DNA from: Segetibacter sp. 3557_3
GTDB taxonomy: Bacteria > Bacteroidota > Bacteroidia > Chitinophagales > Chitinophagaceae
Assembly (NCBI RefSeq): GCF_004354985.1
Contig: NZ_SMSK01000010.1
Span: 156,686-220,685 of the forward strand
Direction of reading: 5' to 3'
Length of the DNA stretch: 64,000 nt
Made by a program: the position numbers and the translations under genes. Within the stretch, counting starts at the first letter, position 1. Each line of letters opens with the position of its first letter. Below are positions 36,104 through 45,471 of the stretch, piece after piece. The notes beneath the pieces were generated by a model, which made no database searches, was not told the DNA's origin, and saw only the letters and a list, made by a program, of their open reading frames with translations.

Positions 36104-37623
36104 AGCGGTTGCCTATCATTGTCGCCTTCGTGTTCTTTGTTCACGCGGGCAAAAGCCAGCAAGTAATTATCAAAGGAAGGGTCAGGTGTTTGAACCAGGT
36201 TGAAAATGTGACTAAAGGAGCGGAGAATATTGTTGTAGTGCCAACCTTTGCCCCCTCTAAATCTTCTGTAACGGCATCCAGGCCATCGGGGTATTTTGAG
36301 CTTAATACAGGTATACCCATTTCAACTTTACAGGATAAGCTTGTAAACCTTTATGTCGTGTCCAGGTGCAGCCATTGTAAAGAAATCGTCAGGCGTGTTT
36401 TTATTTCGGAGGACCAGGATCGCCTGAACAGAAGCGATCAAAAAAAATATGTCACCGTAAGGGACTGGAAGCTGAATGCCAATTGTAAACAGGCCGAGCT
36501 TAATCCTAGAAGTGCCGATAGTCTACTTCAGCTCATCGTAAACCGACCACAAGAAAAGTTGGGGGACATTTCCGGAGCTTCTGCTGTTGCAGGTGCGCCG
36601 GCATTCCTGAACTTTCTTACCAACCTTACCACCGTAGCTGGTATCCTTAATAACCAAGGCGACTTTATACTTGACTCGCTTGGACCAGGGAAAATAAGTT
36701 ATGGAAACTTTTTATGGTCCTCTCCGCTTAATCTTTCCGCTAACACCGGCTTCAATTTTTCACCTACCCGGGACATGAGTGAGGCTGTTTTCTGGAACCC
36801 GTCAGCAATTGTAAACAGTAAGAAGCTCCACAGCATCAGCCTGCTCAGCAACCTGAAAAACAATGCAAAACTGGCCGGCTTTGTCCGGCTCACCGAAAAA
36901 CTTTCGCTCGGCTTAGGTGGCATTTATACCAGGCAGGATGAACGAAGGTTTGCACTGTTCCGGAAACCAACCATTTTTTCTGTTGAGCTCAAGTCGGATT
37001 CCACCATAATGAAATTGCAGGAGTATGCCGCGGTTATTAGCCCTTCGCTACTAGTTTCTAATAAGCTCAGCATTGGTGCGTCGTTTAAATCAATCTGGCA
37101 AAAGTTCAATACCCCGGACTTTTTAGACGTGTCGCGGGAGGGCGTTGGCACCTTTAAAGACAGCTCCATCAAAGAACAGCACTTTGATGTAGACCTTTCA
37201 TTGAGTTACAAAATCTCCGGAGCCTTCCAGGTTGGGCTCAACTTTATGAACCTGGCAGGAACGGAACTACATGCTGATGCCTTTGTACCAAGACGCAGGA
37301 ACGTTTCGCTTCAGAACCTCAGGTCACTTGGGATTGGCCTGGTATACAAATACAAACGTTGGAACTTTGGCGCGGACATATTACTGACCGAAGACGGCCT
37401 TTATGACGCTGCAATAGGAGTGAATTTTGTTCCTTTTAACAATGGCCTTATCTCCGCAGGTTTTGCCGTGAAGCAGATGAGCTACTCGGCATCGTTCAGG
37501 CTGAAAAACTTTCGAATTGCTTACATCGATGATAATAGGATGATGGTAAATGAAAAAAGACAGGGGAAGTCAGCTATACTAAACGGAAGAATTTACGGGG
37601 GCTTTATATTCGACTTCGACTAG
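36100..37623 (+). CDS. Exported beta-barrel-like partner of the TIR protein
   Basis: The protein has 507 residues with a signal peptide (MKRLPIIVAFVFFVHAGKSQ). A first domain (about 21-130) begins with a beta-sandwich word (QVIIKGRVRCLNQ) and includes a CSHC pair. From about residue 195 the sequence alternates in short amphipathic strands with Gly/Asn turns (LSLGLGGIYTRQDERRFALF, LSIGASFKSIW, FQVGLNFMNLAG, LGIGLVYKYKRWNFGADILL, LISAGFAVKQMSYSASFRL), the pattern of a PorP/SprF-like outer-membrane barrel, and it ends with an aromatic residue near the C-terminus (FIFDFD). I do not recognise a named family. Translation is coupled to the TIR gene, whose tail domains face the same compartment, so direct contact is plausible. 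Confidence 0.75.
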   Translation: MKRLPIIVAFVFFVHAGKSQQVIIKGRVRCLNQVENVTKGAENIVVVPTFAPSKSSVTASRPSGYFELNTGIPISTLQDKLVNLYVVSRCSHCKEIVRRVFISEDQDRLNRSDQKKYVTVRDWKLNANCKQAELNPRSADSLLQLIVNRPQEKLGDISGASAVAGAPAFLNFLTNLTTVAGILNNQGDFILDSLGPGKISYGNFLWSSPLNLSANTGFNFSPTRDMSEAVFWNPSAIVNSKKLHSISLLSNLKNNAKLAGFVRLTEKLSLGLGGIYTRQDERRFALFRKPTIFSVELKSDSTIMKLQEYAAVISPSLLVSNKLSIGASFKSIWQKFNTPDFLDVSREGVGTFKDSSIKEQHFDVDLSLSYKISGAFQVGLNFMNLAGTELHADAFVPRRRNVSLQNLRSLGIGLVYKYKRWNFGADILLTEDGLYDAAIGVNFVPFNNGLISAGFAVKQMSYSASFRLKNFRIAYIDDNRMMVNEKRQGKSAILNGRIYGGFIFDFD

Positions 37624-37808
37624 TGCCCTTGCACGTTGAAGAAGCTTCTTCATATCGACCATTTTTTGAGATTGCAAGCGGCCGTAGACGCCGGAGAAAT
37701 AACCTCAATTTAGCGAATCCAACTTTTGGCATACTGCTGATAAGCTGTTCACCTTTACTACGGTCAGTATGCAATTACCCTTAAGTTGTCGTGTTCGCGC
37801 AAGTAAGT

Positions 37809-38267
37809 TTAAGAGGTCTTCAAGGTATAGGTAAAGTGTACCACTTGTTCCGGCGTTCCCCCCGTGGCGCGGTAGAAGTCCAATGCATAATCATCAGCCT
37901 GGTCGGCCTGAACGAACACCTCTTCAGCACCGATGCTGGTGCAATAGTCATTGATAAACTTAATTAAGGCATGGCCTATACCCCTACGCTGAAATTGGGT
38001 GCTCACAGCAAGATCGAAGATGTATACCAGCGGTGCAGTAGAATAATACTGATTTAGTGTGTAAGCAGTAAGCCCGCCAATCACTTCTCCATGATCCATT
38101 GCCACAAACACCAGAAAATCTTCCCTGCTTAGTAACTGTTGCAGGTATGCCTGAGGTGGCATCCTGAAATCCTTCATCTCAAAAACAACTTCAAACACGC
38201 CAATCAGCCTGGTAAACAGATCGATGTCGGTCGGTTGGAGTTTGCGATATTGAAAGGAGGAAGGCAA
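37809..38267 (-). CDS. GNAT acetyltransferase of the AAC(3)-I type
   Basis: The protein has 152 residues from a TTG start (38267); no in-frame ATG is available and the first residues fit the family. VYIFDLAVSTQFQRRGIGHALI is the acetyl-CoA-binding motif. The words EVIGGLTAYTLNQY, EEVFVQADQADDYALDFYRATGG and VVHFTYTL follow the order seen in aminoglycoside 3-N-acetyltransferase I enzymes. Genomic homologues are common in environmental Bacteroidota and need not give resistance; the natural acceptor is unknown. The gene stands alone next to an array of 16-bp repeats. Confidence 0.8.
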   Translation of the reverse strand: MPSSFQYRKLQPTDIDLFTRLIGVFEVVFEMKDFRMPPQAYLQQLLSREDFLVFVAMDHGEVIGGLTAYTLNQYYSTAPLVYIFDLAVSTQFQRRGIGHALIKFINDYCTSIGAEEVFVQADQADDYALDFYRATGGTPEQVVHFTYTLKTS

Positions 38268-38397
38268 ATGAAAAAGTCAAAAGTAAAAAGTAAAAAGTAA
38301 AAATTCAAAAGAGTTCGACTCACCTCATGTTATTGCACTTATTGGGCACCAGAGCAGGCCATTCAATTTCGTCAGCCAGTCAACCTATCAACAAGTC

Positions 38398-38461
38398 AAC
38401 TTATCAACCGATCAACTTATCAACCGATCAACTTATCAACCGATCAACTTATCAACCGATC
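38398..38461. repeat. Four perfect 16-bp tandem repeats
   Basis: AACTTATCAACCGATC occurs four times without mismatch, flanked by partial copies on both sides (38375-38397 and 38462-38480). Further upstream, 38268-38310 holds AAAAAGTAAAAAG words. The array lies between the divergently oriented ends of two minus-strand genes. Confidence 0.9.
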
Positions 38462-38511
38462 AACCAGTCAACTTATCAAAGCCGCACTCCGCTAATTCGT
38501 ATTCCAGCAGC

Positions 38512-39087
38512 CTAACGCGCTTTTATATTCTGAGCCGCTTTGTTAACGATTTCGAAAATCCTGTTTTGCCTGGTCTCCGGTTTTTTGGCATTCAAGACCC
38601 ACTCAAGCATCATGCGTTTTGCCGAGTCTGAAAACCCCATGAAGTGTTGGTAGGCAACCGGGTTTTGATCAAACGCCTGCCGGAGGTCTTCCGGGATCAC
38701 CAGGTTGTCGATTTGTACAAGTGCCTGCCAGGTGCCGGTTGCTTTAGCCAGATCAATCATCTTCTGGCCCGCAGGGGTCATGAGACCCTCACTGATTAAC
38801 CGTTCCACCCTTTCGCGATTTGGCTTACTCCAGTTGCTCCTGGGCTTGCGCCTGGCAAAATACAGGTACGAACTCTCACTGTCTCGTTTGTTACCCTTGC
38901 TATCAACCCATCCAAAACAAAGCGCCTCCTCAACTGCTTCGGCATAATACACACTGGGTGTGCCGCTCGCTTTATGGTAGATGATCAGCCATACCGAGTT
39001 TTCGGTGTCATGGTTTTTGACCAACCATTCCCGCCACTGTTTTCGTGTTGGCGCATGAACCGCCTGAATGTTTTTATACGTTTCCAT
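38512..39087 (-). CDS. YdeI/OmdA family protein
   Basis: The protein has 191 residues. FGWVDSKGNKRD, YLYFARRKPRSNWSKPNRERVERL and the C-terminal block FMGFSDSAKRMMLEWVLNAKKPETRQNRI identify the YdeI / OmpD-associated family, whose C-terminal segment is also called the bacteriocin-protection domain. The biochemical role is not settled; relatives are small cytoplasmic proteins linked to stress and peptide resistance. No signal peptide is present. It starts 12 bp downstream of the pectate-lyase-like gene's stop on the same strand, so it may be carried on the end of that transcript without a functional link. Confidence 0.85.
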   Translation of the reverse strand: METYKNIQAVHAPTRKQWREWLVKNHDTENSVWLIIYHKASGTPSVYYAEAVEEALCFGWVDSKGNKRDSESSYLYFARRKPRSNWSKPNRERVERLISEGLMTPAGQKMIDLAKATGTWQALVQIDNLVIPEDLRQAFDQNPVAYQHFMGFSDSAKRMMLEWVLNAKKPETRQNRIFEIVNKAAQNIKAR

Positions 39088-39098
39088 GAGCGATGAAA

Positions 39099-40376
39099 TT
39101 ACTCAACCGTAGTGGTAAGCCCATTAATGTACAACTCAATGTTCGTATAACCTTTACCGTTTTTTTTAAACGCATCGTTTGCATTCACCTTTAAACCATG
39201 CCGCCTCTCCCAGGCATCAGGCATACCATCACTGTCGGTGTCTTTTGGTGCAGCTTCAGCCTTTATCTCAGCCTGGCCGCCTGCATCAACTTCGGTTTTG
39301 AATATCTTGCCTTCCTTACCCAGTGTTTTTACATAATTGATAATCCGCTGGTCGATCGCATCGCGTTGTAGCGAAGCCCCCGCGGTCCTGATCACCGTTT
39401 GAAAAGCAGCTGCTGCTGGTTCCGGATGCAGGCTTACAGAAGGGTTATTTTGTTTGCTGGCGACAAGGGTTGCTTTTTCGCGCACAAAATCTGAGTCGAG
39501 TACCAGGCGGCCGTTAAGCGTGCCATTTTTATCGAGGTCAACATAGTTGCCACTGTGGTAGACATGATCGGTAGCCGAGAACATCGAGAGGAAATTATCA
39601 GTAGAGTTAGGCCCTGCAATAAAGTAGTTGTTCACGATATCCTGGAAGTGGTCGGCGGCGGAATGACCACCCACAAATCCACTGCTTCCCCAATTGTACA
39701 CAACGTTGTTGATGTATTCAATGCCGGCCTTTGCTTTAGGGTTCCGGCTTTGGTTATCGACCCATAGGCTATGGTGAATGGTTACGTTTGTAGGCCCTTC
39801 GAACAAAGCGCCAAAACGTTGCGGATCGAGTGGCTCGCCAATCAGGCAATATTGCATGGTTACGTTGGTACTGTTCTTAATATGCAGATTATCCCATCGT
39901 CCCCATTCGATGGTAACATGGTCAAATATGATGTCTTTTAAGTTGTCGGCAACCACTGTGCAACCACCCCTTGGCATATCGATGCTACCGCGAAAACGCA
40001 TAAAACGGATGATGCTGCTATCCTTGAAAGAAACACCATCGCCATACACAACAACCCCCTGGCCAGGCGCAGTTTGACCGGCTATTGTAATACGGCTGGC
40101 TGCCGATATCTTGTTTTTGATTTTGATCACACCCGCAACGTCAAAAACGATAATACGATCGGGTGCACTTACTGCATCCCTGAAACTTCCTGCACCAGAG
40201 TCGGCCAGGTTGGTTACATGATACACCGAACCATTACGACCACCGATTGCAAACCTGCCAAATCCTTCGGCTCCGGGAAAAGCCAGTTGTTGAGCCGTTA
40301 AAGCATTCATAAAAGATGAAAAGAGAACAAAACAAACTGGGATCAGCATTAAAGCCTGCCGGGTAAATCGTTTCAT
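39099..40376 (-). CDS. Pectate-lyase-like right-handed beta-helix enzyme (PL1-like)
   Basis: The protein has 425 residues with a signal peptide ending TAQQ. The beta-helix starts LAFPGAEGFGRFAIGGRNG and continues with GAGSFRDAVSAPDRIIVFDVAG, ITIAGQTAPGQG, IIFDHVTIEWG and TNVTIHHSLWVDNQSRNPKA, the order seen in PL1-like pectate lyases. Near residue 385, DTDSDGMPDAWERRHG is a calcium-binding thrombospondin-type-3-like word. It lacks a C-terminal sorting domain, so it is likely periplasmic or a surface protein exported otherwise. It would cleave (de-esterified) pectin by beta-elimination. It is the last enzyme gene of the SusCD/fasciclin operon, 95 bp after a SusD gene. Confidence 0.85.
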   Translation of the reverse strand: MKRFTRQALMLIPVCFVLFSSFMNALTAQQLAFPGAEGFGRFAIGGRNGSVYHVTNLADSGAGSFRDAVSAPDRIIVFDVAGVIKIKNKISAASRITIAGQTAPGQGVVVYGDGVSFKDSSIIRFMRFRGSIDMPRGGCTVVADNLKDIIFDHVTIEWGRWDNLHIKNSTNVTMQYCLIGEPLDPQRFGALFEGPTNVTIHHSLWVDNQSRNPKAKAGIEYINNVVYNWGSSGFVGGHSAADHFQDIVNNYFIAGPNSTDNFLSMFSATDHVYHSGNYVDLDKNGTLNGRLVLDSDFVREKATLVASKQNNPSVSLHPEPAAAAFQTVIRTAGASLQRDAIDQRIINYVKTLGKEGKIFKTEVDAGGQAEIKAEAAPKDTDSDGMPDAWERRHGLKVNANDAFKKNGKGYTNIELYINGLTTTVE

Positions 40377-40471
40377 TAATTATAGCATAGGTAAAAAAGA
40401 ATAGACATCAGGTGGCAGCTTGCAACATGCACAAATAAACACAATAGAGTATTTGATGCGCCTGGCTTGCA

Positions 40472-42151
40472 TTAGTTAAAAGGCAGGTACCAATTGTCTT
40501 TGTTCATCAGCTTTGCACGCACCGCTTCCGCAGCCAGGTTATTTTCCAGTTTGAGCTTGTCATAAACTTTATTGGCCAAAAATGACGGATCGTTCCTCCG
40601 CAGTGCGATACGCACAAGGTCGTACCACCGGCGGCCTTCGTAGGCGAGTTCAAGACCTGCCTCATTGATGATCCCGTCTTCGATAGCCGTTGTGCTATCA
40701 CCGGTGATCGTTTGCGAATACAGGTTTGCACGCCCGCGAATACCGGAGTTTGAGCTCCAGTCGCCCACGATCCTTGGAACGTCGGACCGCCGTGCATCGA
40801 AGTTGTACGGAAAGCCTTCATTCGTGATCCGTCCCGGAATGGTGGTCAAGCCCTGGTTTACGAGGGTATAGGCGAGGTAGCTATGGTTGTTCCGGTTGGC
40901 GGCCTCGGCAAAACCCAGGTGTAATGAAGCGGCACGGTATAAAAACCACTTACCGCTTTTTTCCAGTGGATTGATCGGGGTAAAGTTTGAGCCGTTTAAA
41001 TAATTATACAGGTACTTCATAATAACCGGCTCACCATTTATGGTACGATAGCTGAAAACCCGTCCACGGGCATCATAAGGAAAATCATTTTTCTGAACCT
41101 GGCTGTTCCAGTTATTTATCGCCGATTGTGAGGGCTTCACAAGGTATGCACCACCTTTATTGGAAAACAGGTTTACAAAAGGATTCTGAGGTTTGAAGTT
41201 GATATCATAGGGCAGGTACCATACCCATTCGTAATTAAACAAACGATCCTGGCCACGTGCAAAAATAGAACGCCATCCCTGGTTGTTGTTATCGACAAGC
41301 ATGTTCTCGTCCTCTTCCCGGTAACGAACATAACCAACGGCAATGTCGTTGTTGTCGGCTTTGCTGGCGCCGGTAATCCGGTAATTGAACAACTCCCCTG
41401 CACCAGTCTCCATTACTTCCTTAAAAGCAGCAGCAGCCTTGAGGTAACTGCCTTTCCAAAGGTAAAGCTCAGCCATAACTACCTTCTTTGGAACGAAGAA
41501 TCTGTCCGTTCCGTAACCATCAACGGTGGTAACCAGGCTTGCTGTTGGAGCATATGGTTGTTGATAGGGCAAAGACTCCATCCTGGCAACTAACGAGTCA
41601 ATCAGTTGGTTGAATTCGATCTTTGGAAAAGTGCGCACCTGGTTGATGTCGAATGTTCGGGAAAGCGGTTGGGTGATATAAGGCACCTTACCAAACTGAA
41701 CACCTAATTGCAGGTATATCCAGGTTCGTAAGGCAGCTACATCAGAATATCGCATGGTGTAATCCTGTGTCTTCAACTTTTTGTCGCGAAGCATAAGGTC
41801 GAAGTTGTGCAGGATATCGTTACAATTCAGAATAACCTGGTAGTATGGCCGGACATCTGCATACGGGTTATCCGCTTGTACGTTGTGTTCATTAAGCTGG
41901 CGCAGGTATTGGTCGGCGTTCATGGTCGTTGTTGCCAGGTCAGCCCTCAGTTCATTAAGCACCACGGTACGCTCGGCAAGCCCCAGGAACTGTCCATACA
42001 ATCCCGTAACAGCCGCGTCCGCATCAAAAACATCACGGTACATCTGCTGTTCCTGCAACACATCCCTGGGCTCTGTATCCAGCAGTTTTTTGCACGAACT
42101 GGCCGAAGTAACAATCAGTACAAGGATCAATGAATATTTCAACAACCGCAT
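40472..42151 (-). CDS. SusD/RagB-type nutrient-binding lipoprotein (PUL pair 2)
   Basis: The protein has 559 residues with a lipoprotein signal, the modified Cys in VTSASSCKKLLDTEP. The helical SusD fold is seen in DADAAVTGLYGQFLGLAER, YSDVAALRTWIYLQLGVQFG and the late GLELAYEGRRWYDLVRIALRRND, a conserved RagB word. It is the surface lid for the SusC transporter encoded 22 bp upstream. The pectate-lyase-like gene follows after 95 bp, tying this pair to the lyase. Confidence 0.93.
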   Translation of the reverse strand: MRLLKYSLILVLIVTSASSCKKLLDTEPRDVLQEQQMYRDVFDADAAVTGLYGQFLGLAERTVVLNELRADLATTTMNADQYLRQLNEHNVQADNPYADVRPYYQVILNCNDILHNFDLMLRDKKLKTQDYTMRYSDVAALRTWIYLQLGVQFGKVPYITQPLSRTFDINQVRTFPKIEFNQLIDSLVARMESLPYQQPYAPTASLVTTVDGYGTDRFFVPKKVVMAELYLWKGSYLKAAAAFKEVMETGAGELFNYRITGASKADNNDIAVGYVRYREEDENMLVDNNNQGWRSIFARGQDRLFNYEWVWYLPYDINFKPQNPFVNLFSNKGGAYLVKPSQSAINNWNSQVQKNDFPYDARGRVFSYRTINGEPVIMKYLYNYLNGSNFTPINPLEKSGKWFLYRAASLHLGFAEAANRNNHSYLAYTLVNQGLTTIPGRITNEGFPYNFDARRSDVPRIVGDWSSNSGIRGRANLYSQTITGDSTTAIEDGIINEAGLELAYEGRRWYDLVRIALRRNDPSFLANKVYDKLKLENNLAAEAVRAKLMNKDNWYLPFN

Positions 42152-42173
42152 AACAATAGATTAATGTAATGAA

Positions 42174-45100
42174 TTATAAGCCCACTCGCATACCCAGCTG
42201 AACCGTTCTGTATTGTGGTTCGAGCATGATATCTGTTCCCTGGCCAAATACGCCGACACCTGCGCTAAACTCGGGATCGTAACCAAGGTAGCGTGTGAAA
42301 GTTACCAGGTTATTACCGGTAGCATATACCGACGCCGACTTGATGATACCAGGTTTAAAGGGAATAGTGTACGACACCGACAAAGAACGTAAACGCAGGT
42401 AAGAACCATCCTCGATCCAACGATCGCTGAAGCGACTGTTACCAACAGGATCACCCCAACTTGCTTTAGGAATTGGGGTCACCTGCCCATCAGACCTCCA
42501 CCGGTTAATTACTGCTTGGGTCTGGTTGGCATAACCACGCATCGACTCGAGCTGGCGACGCGCATAGTTGTATACGTCGTTACCCTGGCTGAAGGTAAAA
42601 AGTGCGTCGAGGCTCCAGTCGTTCAGAACAAGCCGGGTATTAAAACTTCCAAAAAAGTCGGGGTTCGGATCGCCAATTACCTGGCGGTCATTTTCGTTGA
42701 TAATGTTGTTTGAAGCATCCGTATTCACAAAGTGCATGTCGCCACCTTTGAATGGTGTAGTGCTGCCGTTGTACCCAGGTGTAACCAGCCCTGCCGCTAA
42801 CGCCGCAGCATCAGATGTAAACACTCCCTGTGATTTAAAACCATAGAAAAGGTTAGGCGCACCATTCACGCCCGTGATATAGTCACTCCCGGCGAATGAA
42901 GTAACAATTGCGCCAGCCGGCAATTTGGTGATCACAGATTTATAATGAGCGATGTTGAAACCAACGTCCCATTTGAGTTTTCTCTTATTGATAATGCGGC
43001 CGTTTACGCTGGCATCCCAGCCGGTAGTTTGCATTGCACCCGAGTTGCTGATGTTGTACCTAAGCCCGCTTGCAGATGGCGCAGGTTCATAAACAATCAT
43101 TTTATTGGTAGTATTCTGGTAACCGTCGATGCTAAAGCTTAACCGTTCATTTAACACGGCAACATCAACTCCTGCATTCAGCCGGGTGACTGCTTCATAT
43201 TGCAATTGTGGGTTGCCGGGATTACCCTGTACCAGCCCGGATATGCCCAACAAGTTTTGCGAAACATAAAATTTACGGGCAGTGAAATTGCCGATGTCAT
43301 CATTTCCACTTAAACCGGCAGAAAGCCTGAGTTTCAGGAGGTCTATGGAATGGCTTCCTGCCATAAAGTTCTCCGATGATATCAACCAAGCTGCAGACAA
43401 CGAAGGAAACAATCCTACCGACTTCCCGCCCAGTTGTATTGCATTTGCCGATTTAATTTCATCGCCAAAGCGCGAAGAGCCGTCTGCCGAAGCGTTGAGT
43501 GAAAGAAAATACTTTCCTGCAAAGTTATAGTCAACATTAAGGTAGGTGTTCAACCATGCCCATTCACCCAGGCTACCCCCGATCTGGCGTAATGCGTTTA
43601 CGCCAAAACCTACCCCGGTAAATTGATCCGTGGCAGCGTTGAAGCCAAGGCCAAAATCCTGCTCGGAGTTGCTGTGGTTGTAGCGCGCGCCAAGCCGGGC
43701 GGTTAACTCGTGAAGACCTCCGAACTTCCTGCTGTATGAAAGCCTGGTATCGTTGAAGAAGCCAAATGTGCGCAGTACCTGCGCACCCGAACGGTTGCGG
43801 GCAATAGCGCTGGCAAGGGTATCGCTTACGATCCCGGTTTCGGGAACAAAAAACGACTCCCTCGTTTTACTCACGTTAACAGAAATCGTAGTCGCGAGCG
43901 CCAGGTTATTATTAAACTGGTAATTAAAACCAACCATACCGGTAAAGCGATAACTCTTGTTGTTTGCTTTCAATCCATCGATGATGGCAGCCGGGTTGCT
44001 GAGGCCAAAAGAGTCCCTGCCGGCGAGTGCGGGTGAGGAAATACCTTCATCCGACAATTCATTTGTAGGTAACAATGGCGATTTTACCAAAGCCGTATAA
44101 ATAGGGTTGGTGGAATTGTTGATACCAAAGTTCTTAAGTGTTTGGTCGTAATACAGGAAACTTAAGTTAGCCGATGCTGTTAGCTTTCGGCTCAGGTTGA
44201 GATCGGCATTAAACCGGGTATTGTAGCGGTTTAAACCCGTGCTTTGGATGTTGCCCTGGTTTTTCAGGAACCCGATCGAAAGCGCGTATTTTGCAATGTT
44301 ATCACCCCCTGTAATTTTCAGGTAAGCATTTTGGGTAAAGCTGTTTCTAAACACTTTTTTTTGCCAGTCCAGGTTGTTGTGGTAGCGATAATAATCAGGG
44401 TTCGAGGGATTGTCGTTCATGTATGGTAATGCCTTTACCTCGTTATACGAAAGCCCTTTTGACTGCAACATTTCTGAAAGAAATACACGGTAGTCCGATG
44501 CATTTAAAACAGGAATATTCTGTGGTGCCAGGTTGTAGTCGCCATACAGGGCAAGATCGATTTTCGTTGCTTCCTGTTTTGCACGTGCTGTTGTGATCAG
44601 GATAACGCCGTTTGCACCTTTTGCACCATAGATGGAAGCACCATCTTTAATTACCGAAATATTGTCAACATCTTTGAGGTCGATAAAGGATAGTGGATTG
44701 TTATAGTAGCCACTGATCAGCGAATTGCCGATATTGTCCTTCTCAAAGTAAACACCATCTACAATAATCAGCGGCTGGTTTGTTGCGTATAGTGAATTAA
44801 ATCCACGCAGGAACATATCTGCACCCATGTTGGCTGTTCCAGATCTACGGATGCTATTGAACCCCGCTACTTTGCCCTGTAACAACGCATCTGCCGTTTC
44901 CGGCATACTCCAGTTACCACGGTTTTGAACAGCAACAATGGAAGCCGCAGCATGACTTTGTGGAATAACATCAAAAGGTGTGGTGACATCATCATAAACG
45001 GAGGTGAAGTCGCTTTCGTAAAGCTGCACCGTTAAACTTGTTTTCCCCCGGAGTGCAAGCTCCCTGGGCTGGTATCCGTCCGCTTCAATACGCAGGGCCA

Positions 45101-45413
45101 CCTTTGTGTCGGGAACACCAATGGTAAACCGGCCGCTACTATCCGATATTGCAGCATACCTGTCGCCATAAGTAATACGGGCACTTTCAATGGGTTTGCC
45201 GCTTACTACTTCACGCACTAAGCCATTGATGGTGGTTACCTTTTCAGTTGAGTTGGCTACGGCCGTTGAAGGAACCCTGTTAACCTGGGCATGGGCAAAA
45301 TTGCCGGCGACCAGGGTTGTAAATACCAGACCTATACGTACTACAACCAACACGAAGGTGCCGGGTTGAGATAAGAAAGACGTTTTTGTTTGATGAAATC
45401 GCATTGGGTTCAT
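42174..45413 (-). CDS. SusC/RagA-type TonB-linked transporter (PUL pair 2)
   Basis: The protein has 1079 residues from the ATG at 45413 (MNPMRFHQT); the longer frame from 45488 would overlap the preceding gene and adds a non-signal sequence, and the ATG at 45404 is also possible. A signal peptide ends FAHAQ. The regulatory-like domain (INGLVREVVSGKPIESARI), the plug (QPLIIVDGVYFEKDNIGNS, ISVIKDGASIYGAKGANGV) and the barrel follow. The plug says DGASIYGAKG where SusC proteins usually have DAS(A)AIYGSRG, a mild variant. It pairs with the SusD gene 22 bp downstream and is preceded by two fasciclin-domain genes. Confidence 0.93.
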   Translation of the reverse strand: MNPMRFHQTKTSFLSQPGTFVLVVVRIGLVFTTLVAGNFAHAQVNRVPSTAVANSTEKVTTINGLVREVVSGKPIESARITYGDRYAAISDSSGRFTIGVPDTKVALRIEADGYQPRELALRGKTSLTVQLYESDFTSVYDDVTTPFDVIPQSHAAASIVAVQNRGNWSMPETADALLQGKVAGFNSIRRSGTANMGADMFLRGFNSLYATNQPLIIVDGVYFEKDNIGNSLISGYYNNPLSFIDLKDVDNISVIKDGASIYGAKGANGVILITTARAKQEATKIDLALYGDYNLAPQNIPVLNASDYRVFLSEMLQSKGLSYNEVKALPYMNDNPSNPDYYRYHNNLDWQKKVFRNSFTQNAYLKITGGDNIAKYALSIGFLKNQGNIQSTGLNRYNTRFNADLNLSRKLTASANLSFLYYDQTLKNFGINNSTNPIYTALVKSPLLPTNELSDEGISSPALAGRDSFGLSNPAAIIDGLKANNKSYRFTGMVGFNYQFNNNLALATTISVNVSKTRESFFVPETGIVSDTLASAIARNRSGAQVLRTFGFFNDTRLSYSRKFGGLHELTARLGARYNHSNSEQDFGLGFNAATDQFTGVGFGVNALRQIGGSLGEWAWLNTYLNVDYNFAGKYFLSLNASADGSSRFGDEIKSANAIQLGGKSVGLFPSLSAAWLISSENFMAGSHSIDLLKLRLSAGLSGNDDIGNFTARKFYVSQNLLGISGLVQGNPGNPQLQYEAVTRLNAGVDVAVLNERLSFSIDGYQNTTNKMIVYEPAPSASGLRYNISNSGAMQTTGWDASVNGRIINKRKLKWDVGFNIAHYKSVITKLPAGAIVTSFAGSDYITGVNGAPNLFYGFKSQGVFTSDAAALAAGLVTPGYNGSTTPFKGGDMHFVNTDASNNIINENDRQVIGDPNPDFFGSFNTRLVLNDWSLDALFTFSQGNDVYNYARRQLESMRGYANQTQAVINRWRSDGQVTPIPKASWGDPVGNSRFSDRWIEDGSYLRLRSLSVSYTIPFKPGIIKSASVYATGNNLVTFTRYLGYDPEFSAGVGVFGQGTDIMLEPQYRTVQLGMRVGL

Positions 45414-45471
45414 GTTCGTTTTGCAGCCAGGAAAGCGCTGATTGTTCCTGTAGGGTAAGCGGAAATACTGT

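Noticed and set aside
38398..38461. Possible replication origin (iteron-like 16-bp repeats)
   Set aside because: No replication gene, DnaA-box cluster or skew evidence nearby, and the same words occur widely in intergenic DNA of this window.
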